This document shows, one piece after another, positions 38,401 through 49,500 of a stretch of 64,000 nucleotides of DNA (its first letter is position 1; each line of letters begins with the position of its first letter). This DNA is from Paragonimus westermani. Taxonomy: Eukaryota > Platyhelminthes > Trematoda > Plagiorchiida > Troglotrematidae. Position numbers and translations under genes: made by a program. Location of the stretch: contig QNGE01000751.1 in assembly GCA_008508345.1 (NCBI GenBank), positions 167,538-231,537 of the forward strand, given 5' to 3'. Under the pieces are notes generated by a model. That model was not told the origin of the DNA. It saw only the letters and a program-made list of their open reading frames with translations, and did no database searches.

Positions 38401-39358
38401 GCTACCGGTAAACAAGTGTGGATGGACTTGTAATATGTCGCAATCAAGGAATCATGAAAGATTGGACGCACTCACTATCCCTCAGTATAGCAACCGAACA
38501 AAACGACAACACTATGAGGTTCGCTGTTGCGTTTCTTTTCCCGAATGACTTGTTTGGTCATTGTTTAGTGGTCATCCAATATCACCCAATACCTAAACTT
38601 CACCAACATTAAATACTATCACATTGAACTTGGCGGGAGTGATTTGCGGTGGCACTTCTAATCTTGACGTTACGATGTAACTAATGTTTTTGGCCTAATG
38701 TGGTTTAAATTACAGTGAGCTGAAAAATCGTCTCAAATACCTGGTTGGTTTTTCCACTGAGTTTCAGAAGCAACAGTTCAAGCTATAAAGTTTCTGGGCA
38801 AGATGCTCATCGAAATAAGCAGCAAGATATCAGAGTGCTCGCAGATTTTCCCACGTTCTGTGAATCACCATCGCCTGTAATGCAACGCAGCTTATTCGTC
38901 TAAACAAGCTGAGCTTCATCTCCGTATCGAAAGCCTGCCTGAACGTTGGCGTTTTCACTGACAAGACAGAATAATGCGTGCTTGATCGCTTTCGAGCGAG
39001 TGCACCATGAATGGATTATGAATCATCCGTTAATTTTTGAAAAGTAATTAAATTCGGAGTGCGTTCAACTGATTCATGTATTTGTCGTGGTGCTTCATAA
39101 CTGCTGCACCCAAATTGGCTTTCTGCTTGCACCGTTTTGTAGGTTCGCAATCTTGGTCAGTGATAAACATCGATTTCAAGACTCATAATTGAGCATTGAT
39201 CCCCTTATATTCGAAGCGGCTGTGTTTAGGTAAAACTCACTAGGTATATCTCACGGTTCAATGAAATATCTGCTTGTTTACAATGAGCCCACAGATAAGT
39301 AGGTATTGCGCTAGTTAACGGTCTTAAATTGTTACCATATGATTCTTGATCTTGAAAA
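32494..39358. other. Non-coding stretch upstream of the protocadherin gene
   Basis: About 6.9 kb with frames below 90 codons and no recognised domain. The 3' untranslated end of the retroelement may extend into roughly 32494-32660. A frame at 35091-35321 (+) starts after an acceptor-like ccag and is fairly basic, but I cannot connect it to anything. Confidence 0.4.
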
Positions 39359-39359
39359 T

Positions 39360-39393
39360 AAATTTATCAATTTTATAAATTTATCAGTTTTAT
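39360..39393 (+). repeat. Two tandem 17-bp AT-rich units
   Basis: Unit aaatttatcaattttat at 39360-39376 is followed directly by a one-mismatch copy at 39377-39393. It lies about 170 bases upstream of the protocadherin start codon and overlaps the TATA-like motif at 39391-39397. Confidence 0.7.
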
Positions 39394-39397
39394 AAAA
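39391..39397 (+). promoter_or_regulatory. TATA-like motif upstream of the protocadherin gene
   Basis: The sequence tataaaa lies 162 bases before the start codon. A start site about 25-30 bases downstream would give a short unspliced leader. The composition is AT-rich, so the motif may be accidental. The acceptor-like site at 39465 is a competing explanation for the 5' end. Confidence 0.2.
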
Positions 39398-39440
39398 CGT
39401 CTTAAATCAAAATGAATAATTTATTGCTTGAATCAAATTT

Positions 39441-39465
39441 ACCTGTTCTTTTTCCTTTCCTTCAG
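39441..39465 (+). promoter_or_regulatory. Strong acceptor-like site in the 5' leader
   Basis: A polypyrimidine run ending ttctttttcctttccttcag lies 93 bases before the protocadherin ATG. It has the form of a 3' splice site. It could join an upstream non-coding exon, or be a spliced-leader trans-splicing acceptor, which is known in flatworms. Only transcript ends can tell. Confidence 0.4.
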
Positions 39466-39558
39466 TTTTATACTATTTTTGCGATATTGATGCAGTGCTT
39501 TCAAAACGAATTTCCACCCCCCTTCCTCGGTGCATCCTGGACCAAATAGTCAGTCAGG

Positions 39559-40569
39559 ATGATCATCGTTTTATTTGGTATTCTCTTGAACAACTCCTTA
39601 CTTCGCGTTGCCTTGAGCTGCCAGAGCATTGCCACAATTCATCTGCTAGAATTTGATCCAATGCTCATGCAATCTACAGCCTCAACTATTCGGCCAAATG
39701 CTTGGACGTCAGTCACATCAAATTCATTTTCTGTCAATCTTACCCAGCTCTTCTTAGACCAGTTACATATAGAGCAGCAAGAGCTAATAGACAAAGTGTA
39801 TTTTGCTGATGTTGAGCAGAGCAGACCATTTTTAATTAGAAGACAACAATCTCTCTCCACTGACAGTGACCATTCAGTCACACCCGTTTGGTACCAACTA
39901 ACCACCGTGTTACCACTAGATAGAGAGACCATTTGCAATGCACGACATTATCCAGAAAGACTTGAAATTGCGCAGTCATGCTGTCCTCTGACAACCGACC
40001 AACCGGCTGATGTTGCTTTGACGATCAGTAATTATCCGTGTTGTGTATTCTTGGGCATAACCGTGGCCAACAAAGGCACCCATTTTCTTCGAATTGACAT
40101 TATCGATGTTAACGATCACTCACCTAGGTTTACGAGCAAACAAAATTTTGAGTCGACCCAGATATTAAAACAAGAACCAACTGAAAAATTTGTACTAGGA
40201 ATTATGGAGAATACAGCTGCTGGTGCGTGGATACAGTTACCGGTGGCTGTTGACGAAGATGAGGCCTTGAATGGAGCCATACGATACAGTATAAAAACGG
40301 ATGATGAGTCAAAAAACTGGACAAAATACTTTCGTCTGTTGAATAACTTGAAAACACTACCATCAGTTTCAAGTGTCAAACCAACCAGCCGAACAACAGA
40401 AAACACGTATTACCCTGCGAATTCGAATACAGCATACTATAATGGTCCAGGACTTTTGCTGTTACAACCATTGGATCGAGAAACAACATCTGATTTCACT
40501 ATGACCCTTGTGGCCACTGATCTTGGACAACCAACTCAGCGTTCAGGAATGATACATTTACAGATTTCG
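39559..40569 (+). CDS. Protocadherin exon 1: signal peptide, EC1, most of EC2
   Basis: Encodes residues 1-337. The hydrophobic N-terminus MIIVLFGILLNNSLLRVALS is followed by a likely cleavage near C21. EC1 (about 24-191) is divergent at its start. It keeps LPLDRETIC at 118-125, cysteine pairs at 141-142 and 161-162, and the linker DVNDHSP. EC2 begins after this and has LDRE at 305-308 and LVATDLGQP at 317-325. The donor tcg|gtaagc is strong. The exon ends in phase 0, right before the EC2-EC3 linker. Confidence 0.92.
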
Positions 40570-43500
40570 GTAAGCGCGTGCATTCGTTCTATATAATACG
40601 AATGTAATTAGCAACTTGCAGTAAGCATGAACCATAGTTACTCTGAGCATTTCGGAGAGGTTTGGATGTATCTGTCGTACTATGCGTAAAACTTTCCTGA
40701 TTGATGATTACTTTCTAAGTAACGAATTGTACCTTGAAAGCTCACAGTTAAGTGGAAGTTTTGGAATGTTGAAACGCTAATTGTTACGTAATATGCATTC
40801 TATATTTTCAACTTGTTTTCAATTTCCTACAAAGTGTATCCGCCCACACTCTCCTGATGACAAAATAAACTAACACTGCGTTTTATAGCCTGATCTGACT
40901 AAACGCAAAAGTCATTGCTACAAGAGTTGCAAGAAACTTAGTATGAGTCCACTAAACCGACTCAAATGTGTGCAAAGTGTGAGTAACTCGGGAGAGAGAG
41001 AAACGACCAGTCCCAGTCTGTTTTGCGAAGACAACCGGAAATTCTCTGGTACGCGCATGCAACCCAATGGTATAACTGCGATGAAGCTGTATACGTCTAA
41101 AAAGTTTCATATGCAACTTGCTTTTAAATCAAAAGATGTCTTTTGTGTGCGTTTACAAAATACTCAAAAATGTCACGTTTTCCCTTGTGCAGTTAATTGG
41201 GGAATCTTCGTAATATTCGAAACATTTTGCACATAAATGTGTACTGTATGTTATTACGTTTGGGGCAGCCTGTTTTACACCATGCAAACAGACGAGTGCT
41301 TTCATACGTTTTCCTACAGTGAACAAGATTGAGTACAATCTAGAACGACGTTAGTCTCATGGCACGCAACCTCTGTCGGTGGCGTGTGTTCGTTTCGTGA
41401 TAACTGACGCGGTGCAGGACACGATGTGTTAATAAATACATATGTAACAACGCACATACTGAGGAACTTTGTTGTGGCTTGTCTGATTCATTAATAGTAC
41501 CTAAAATATGCCAGAGAAAAAACCCGACATGCCTCATTGATTTGATAACAGGGATCATATTTCGAAATTTGAATTTTGACCAGTGGTGGCAAAAGACAGA
41601 GTAATGCAACTCAGCGAAGTTGAGGGGAAACCTTGCAGTATTTTTAGGATTTTACTGTCAAAATTTAGAGTGTGCTATATTCTACTCTGCCAGATGAAAT
41701 TCATCTTGACTAGAATTTCCTGTAAGATCAAAGTCAACATATCAGCATCGAAGACTAATTCAAATCCTTTTAGCCAGAGCTGATAAACAAGTGACCGGAC
41801 TGGTTTCTTAGTAATTAATCCAGTAGAAACAAAAATTAAAACTGTTTTCAAATGATCAGACGGTTTTTCGACGGGACCTTGCGGAAAGTTCATGAACTAC
41901 CGAGCAGTGAAAGCCAGCAAATTGAGAAACGTGTAACAAACAGGATTAGTAATATTAGTTTCCGTATATGTTCCTTTGCTTATTCTTAATCCTGCAGGTC
42001 TTAGACGAGAATGACAATCCTCCGGTTTTTGAAAAAACCGACTATTATGCAGAAGTGAACGAAAACGAGGCAGGAATCACACTACTCTACGTGTGTGCAA
42101 ATGATTCAGATGCTGACAACAACGGTCGAGTAGCTTATCAAATGCAACCAAGTGCATCACCAAATCCGGTTGGCCTCGAATTCCTCCGTACACACATTCA
42201 GCTGATCCCGTCGTCCAACAGTGTTGCGATACGCATCAGTCAACCACTAGATTTTGAAAAGCAACCGCAGTTTGAATTTGCACTGCTTGCTGTTGATCAA
42301 GGTCGTTCAGCATTATCGGCGACGGCAACTGTTCACGTGACAGTGCGCAACGTTAATGATCAGGCGCCTGTAATTCGTTTTTATTTGCATGGTGAACCGC
42401 TGGACAAGGATTATGCTCGACTGATCATTAGCGAGCATTTAACGGTTAACGGAACGCACTTCCAGGAAAAACTCTTATGTCATGTTCACGTCGTAGATAA
42501 TGATAGTAACATGAGCGAGGTTGAATGCAATGTGGAATCTGTCGACAGAAAATTCATGCTCCGGGAGGTGTCAGTGAACCAACTTGTACAGAGAAAAAAA
42601 ATATACGAACTTCTTTCTGTCATTCATCTGGATCGTGAAACAGCCACGAGGTATCTAATTATTGTTCGTTGTCAAGATGGGTTGATGCCCAATCGGTTGG
42701 TCAGTCATAAACAGCTCCAGCTGATAATCAGCGACGTAAATGACAACGATCCACAGTTTGAACAAGATCACTACCACGGGTACGTGTACGAAAATGCTGC
42801 TAACGCTATTATCAGTCTGAACACTTTTGACTCCAAACCACAACAAACCATTGTGAAGAATGCACTGCATGCTACCGACAGAGACGCTGGTCAGAATGCT
42901 CTCATTCATTATGTGATTACACCGTGGACCGGCCATGAACAGTTGAAAGAGATAATCCGGGGGAATATTCCGCAAAACTACACCGACTATGGTACCGTAC
43001 CAATGACAAACGGGGTCAAGGTGGGTGGGTCTGTGAATGGAACAATTGCTGGAGCTCCAAGTAACAACCTCTATCCTCATTTCGAGAAAGATTTTGAGAA
43101 ATTTTATGTGGATTCCATTAGTGGTCAGATACGTACAAGAAGCGCATTGGACTGCGAACAACAACGACTGTACAGGTTCACCGTTCAAGCAGTTGATCAA
43201 TCAGTGCCACCGGAAACTAGACGAACAGCAACTACCCAAGTGACCGTGGAGGCAAGTTTTTGTAATGTCTTTATGGGTTACCTGTTGTTATGTAGTAATA
43301 GCTCTGACATTATCATAACAACATGCTAGTGAAACTTTCAATTATTTGACGGCTTAATCTGAACTGGAACAGAGTTAAATGGGTGGTGGAGATGTGCAGG
43401 TGCAAAGTTAAAACTGTGGAACAATCCCATTCACTGTACTTCAAACAGCTATCTATGTGGGCACAATTTTACTGAATAAAACGGACCAGTATGAAGATTG

Positions 43501-46500
43501 CTGTTTGATTTTTATTGCTGAGGCACGCCCGTTTTGCAGGACTTAGTTTATGGGACCGGGCTGCAAATAAAGTGAGAGTATTGTCTATTCAAACTTCTCA
43601 TTAAGGCGTTTCACCTGCAGATTTTTCGAGATAGCTGCTTCATATGCGTGTTTTGATTCAAGCATGCATTCAACGGAGTTTACTAGTTACTTAGTGACAA
43701 TAGATATAAAAATTCTTCGGAAAGTTTGCATCATTTTGAATCACTCAAACGATTTTAGTTTTGTAGGAATTTCAACTGTTTATAAAATCTTGCAAACAAA
43801 GTTAGAAAAATGTTTGGTCAGGTTGTTAAATTAAAGTGATTGACGTTGGGAAATATCAGAAGTTTAATCGAAAAAGTGAACAAATGTGTACTTTTTAACT
43901 AGCTGGATTATACTATCTAATTAGGCAAACTGAGCTGTTTTCGTTTCCTTAGTGAGAGCCAGAAATTTTCTGGAAATATCGAATAAAGCCCATGTTTAAC
44001 ATAAATGATTAAGCATGCGATAACTGTGACGAACTTATTTTGAATTGGTCCCTTCGTTTCCCTTGAATCGATTACTTTGAGAGCGCTGCCGGGTTTTATC
44101 CACACTCCTGAAATAAACAGCAACCTGTTGTACCCAGAATTTTCATTGCGATTGCAACACAATGATACATTGCAAATGAAACACAGTTACTAGTTGAGCT
44201 TTGCGGAAGGTGATTAATGGTTGAACATCGGGTGGTAACTCAGTAGGTCGGCATACTGCCGCCTGACTGCCGTCCATAGTGAACACCATTATATTCTCCC
44301 ACAGTTACTATATAACCTCTATAGTCAATAAATGCTTGCAGTCTTATGCAGTGAGATAATGCTAGAAAGGACAACAAATAAGTTACGCTCAACGGTTATC
44401 ACTAAACAGAACACGGTATACATCGGCACCATAAATTGAGTCTCGTCGTGGTATGGCAAGTGTGACACAAGTTCGACTGTACACAACGTGAATTCAACCG
44501 TAAGTTGCACTTCGAGACAGCCGCTGCTTTTGATTTGCTCCTAATGTGTCGGTCCTTACCTGAGCTGGGCATCTGTTCTTGGTGCGAACGTGCATTAGAC
44601 GGTGAAACCTGAACAATGTTGGTGATCTCAACAAACTGGCTGTCAGAAAAATGATGCAGCCAGCAAGCTGCTTTTTGGTTATTCATCATCGGGCCAAATA
44701 CGTAACATTTGTATGAAACATAGTTGTCAAGGCGAAGCGAACAAAGCAAATGGCAAGTTCAAATGAGATAAGACACGTCACAAACACACACGGAGACAAC
44801 GTTTTGATAGGATTATGTCACCATTATGACGTAAATGAAACCATGACGTTTTGATCGGTGTGGATGGTTGGCCGTGGCAACTTCAACGGTTGAACAAAGC
44901 GCCTCTGTGCACATAAAGGTAGATTATTCAGTCGAATTCCGATTGCTTCACCCGTGACCAAAGTTCAGCTTCTGACAGGTTTTGCGTAAATGCCTTCGAC
45001 TCGGTAAATCGGACGAGAAAAAGGAGGCCAGGTTGACAGTATGATCTGTTTCAACGAGGTGTGCAACAATTGCGCTGGTAATCGTCTTGGTGGCTCCTCT
45101 ATTGATCCAGGCTGGATTATGCCCACGGATACTTTTGGATAGGCGCATGGTGGTGCGGCTCACTTAAATAGTTCCACAGGAACAAGCAAATCACTATACG
45201 CAGAAGAAAGTCGCAGAAGCGGGCACCTTATCCTTTAATCGTAAGCACAGAGCTGGAGTGTAGTTGAACCAAACAAGTAGGTTGGCAGCATAGAATGTTC
45301 CATTGATATCAATGTTAAGTCTCTTAGTGATTGTTTGGGCGAATGTATCCCCTGTGAATGGCAATGAACTAAATACTGTCTTCTTTTCCGCCAGAGTCAT
45401 CTTATCTTGTTTCTCGCGACGTTCCATATTATTGTTTACAAGAGGTTCTGGATAGTCATTTTGTAAGAACAATGTGCGTAGAAATGCTAGTTCATCAGAG
45501 ACCGTATCTGATGTGCATATTCTCATGGCTCTATTGGTCATGCAGTTTATCAGACTTCTCTTCTGCCTTAATGGATGCAGCTGCTGAAGTGAATATACTG
45601 CCCATTCCAGGTCTCTTTCCTATGGATTTTACGTTGAGTCGATCCATCAGCACGTCGCTGGATGAGTACGTCCAGGAGGGCTAGTTAATCGTTACGTTCA
45701 GCTTCCAGTGTAAATGTTGCGTTTGTGTTGGCCGAGTTGAGAATGGCTAAGATAGCCGCTGAGTTAGCATTTTCGCCAACTATACTTATGATCTCATCCA
45801 AATATCGCTTGTGAACACTGAATTCACGAATGGCATGAAACAAAATGGATTGAAATTTAGCGAAAGCATCTAGCAATCAGACTGTTTATCAAGTATCCTG
45901 ATACCAGTGAATCGTTGATTCATTAAAAGTGATAGCCGTCTACAACACTTCTGTTAATCGAACTTCATTAGGTAGCTTAAAACTTAACGCTATGTAAATT
46001 TCCGTGACTTGTTTCCTGCATAGAAATGTTGTGAGAACAGAGAATAGGTGCTAATCTTGATACCTGTGAATGCAAGAATCTCGAATACATAATGGAACCA
46101 CCTAATGCCAGATTCCATTTTCTTGAATGAAACATTTTTTCAAACGACATTCTCGACGAAATCAATATGAACAGTTTGTTAACTGAGAGAAACGCCGAAA
46201 TATTTTGGTTCCGCATTCGAAATTACTAAGTTAGAGTCGACTGGTTGGTGTTGTCGGTAACCTCTAGTGTGTACAACGTTTATCGAAACAGTCCGCTACA
46301 ACTATCTAGCAAATTTTTCAATAAGACTTTCAGCTTTGTAACTAGCTCTCATAAAATGATCAATTCAGAACGCTAACTTGACTCGTTTTTCATGAAGTCC
46401 AAATGCATGAGAGATTTGAACACGCATTGAATTATTTTTAACAACTATCACTTTCGAGTTGAAAACCACCCTCATTTAATCACAGTCAATTTTTTCAGAC

Positions 46501-49500
46501 AGGTCTTTTGGCCGGCTCACGTTTTAAGGAAGCAGCAGGCTCCAGTTCCGCTCCTATTATAGCTGATCAGTAGTGCATATCCTTGTCCAAGCCGGACTCC
46601 TCACTTACCCTCGTGCTTTGGCGACTAGCATGTTAACTACAGCACCAGTAACCCCAAAGAAGGCATGGATGATTAATCTAAACATTCATCCACAACCTTG
46701 TGTGAACAGTATTCAACCTGGCCCACCGTCTCGGTAGGAGACAGTAACGGCCCTGCTAACTCTAACCGGTAGCCCCGCGATCAGGAAATTCTCAAGTTGA
46801 TTGAAGTCAAGAACTTCATTGAACTGAGCAATTTACATGGTCTGCATTCTTTGAGTCATGCCTATCAAACCGTAAATAACTTTCACAATTATATCTGATT
46901 ACTCGAACGTTATCTTTTTTCTGCAGGTCAGAGACGAGAACGACAATCCACCTGTGTTAGGACAGCGACACTACTCGTTCAAAATAAGTGAAGCACATCC
47001 TCGCCATTCGCGCGTTGGACAAATAAACTCAACGGACGCGGACATTTCTCCTGAAAACAGGCTCACCGTTTATGCACTTCGAGATAATGCGCAGACAAAC
47101 GCTTCGGAATTTTTGTTTATCGAAGCGTACGTCTACTCCATCAAGAACCACTAAGTACTCTCTCATTAGGTTGTTGAAATGATAATCAAATAAAATTAGT
47201 AGATCAGTGTTTGTTTGTTGACAGGATCTTTCGAAAGCTGTGATAGGCAGATGAGGCAGCTGTTACTTAAATAAGCAACGTTTACTTAGCTTTTAGTCAT
47301 TAATTGGATCTTGGCAGTCGACAATAGATATTCAGTTAGGCATGAGCTTTAGTAAAACGCACATTATGCAACCGGTCATGTCGGACTTTCTACGAGACTG
47401 ATAAGAGCCCAGGTAGAAATAAAAGTTACAGGCATTCTGACTGTGTATGCGATGTCTGAATAACTGCTCACTCATATAGTTGATCACACGTCATTTAATG
47501 TAAGCTGTCTCGGTAGGAAGTCAGGGATCTGGTCAATTTCAAATTGGACATCACACGCCTGATCGTAGCCTCTGAATTCAAATACAGTTCTCAGTCAGCC
47601 TCTTCCAGAACCACTCTACTCGGGTTTTGCTTACTTTAGAGCATGTCAGTAGCGCATTTCCTTGCCACTTCCAGCAGTAACACCTGAATGCAACCGAATT
47701 CCCGATCACTCGTCGGTATTCTAAAACGTCGACCATCGGGTGTAATGAGATCGCAGATTACGACCTAAAAGGAGGTGATATAAACTGGAGTTACCAGCCT
47801 TCTATCAAAGTGTTCGGGCAACTTGGCCATTACTCATCAACGAAAGTGATTGAACGTTCATAGGTAAGGATTTGTTCGTGTCTATTGTGCAGTCAGTGAC
47901 GCCGTGATTATGAAGGCACGACCGGTGTCCCACTCTTGGTAGTGGCAAGGATATTCATGACTGGCGTGTTCTAAGAAAGCGACTGACCGAAATGTTCACC
48001 TGAATATAGTGGCCGTGGTCAGAATCGGTTGAGGTTTAACCTGAAGTGATCTGACTAGTTCGGTTGAAATATTCAGATAAAAATCGGAATTTTGTTTGAA
48101 TGAATATACCCGACATTCAACTTGTTCGATAAAGTGCTGATGCAGGGCACTGATTAATGCACCGTTTCTAGAGACATGAAAATGTTGGCCGGTTGACTAC
48201 GATCCGTCCATGTTACTTAGACGATACAGGTATTATGCATAGAGTTGGATTCGGGAAGAATGCCTGCTAAAATGTTACGAGCAGTAGTTTTTTCAACTCT
48301 TTTATATGGTTTTTTTAACTATCACAGTTTACAGACAAAATAAAGAAGCCGGCGCTCAAAGGGTAGACATCGTTAAGAGTCCCGAAATCGGATGAGACCG
48401 AGAGTGGATTATAGCAGAGCGAAACATGTGTGTATAAGCAAAAAGTACACCACATGAAGTATTTCAAATTATTTCTGAGGACATTCGCTTTACACTTTTC
48501 TTCTCACATACAAACATAACAACACATTCAGTGTTTCAAGCCTCTGTCGTGTTCTCATCTGGTTGCCTTGGTTCTGTGCTGGTGAACGGGTATGCAGTTG
48601 TCAACTGATCTCAAAAGCTGACATCGAAGTTAGCCAAGGATGTCCGGGAATAGGTTTGTTGACATTCGTCAACCAGTAGGACTAAGTGGCCTGCCATCAT
48701 TTTTTGGTTGTGTCGAACACTACTGTGCAAGAGAAATATTGCTACTCCAGATACCGAATTTTAGCGTCCGTCACTGGAAAACAAAGACGTTGGATTATCA
48801 GCCGTTTGCTATTTGTATATTTCGACGGAGATTACTATTCACTATTAAGCCTCTAATGCGTGCTGCTTCGAGTAAATCTGAGTGATCTTCGATGAGACAG
48901 AAGCCAAATGAACAGCTTCGACTCCGATCTGTTCCAGTAATCCTGGTCACAATGTGCCTGGTTAATGAACACCTCCTCTTCCGTCTACTAATACTTTGAC
49001 ATAACTGTTCCACAAGAAGAATGCCTGCTTGCTTCAAGCCGGTTACCTGCTAACTTTGCAAAGCAAACGAAACGAACTGTGAGATATCGCCTTCCGTGAA
49101 TAGCTGTCAGTGTACTTCATGCTCAGAGCCGTCACAGAAATGCTGTTCTCGAAGATATGCACTGCGGACTTACATCTTGCAAGTGAAATATGAAATCATT
49201 GTAACTTTGCATTAAACAATCACCACAACAAATACTCTATCCCAAATTCACTGGGAGTTTTCATAGACGAGTTTGCTTCTGTTTGATGAGTCATTTACAA
49301 AAAGATTATTCATCTTCATCAGATCGACAAAAACGTGTGCACGCAGCAAAAATAAAGCAGTACTTAGAAGACTATGCGGGGTAAAACGGAATGCGCACAG
49401 CTCATAAAATGGGTTAGAAATTCCAGACAACTAGGTTTAATCACTCAAACGATGGGCCATTAGTTTTGATAGTACGTTGTTTAAAGGCGCAAACGAAATT

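Noticed and set aside
42655..43200. 181-codon open frame on the minus strand
   Set aside because: Lies entirely inside protocadherin exon 2, whose plus-strand frame has clear cadherin motifs. It is a shadow frame.
44230..44275. tRNA-like A-box sequence in intron 2
   Set aside because: The stretch ggtaactcagtaggtcgg resembles an A box, but no B box or stem structure follows at the right distance.
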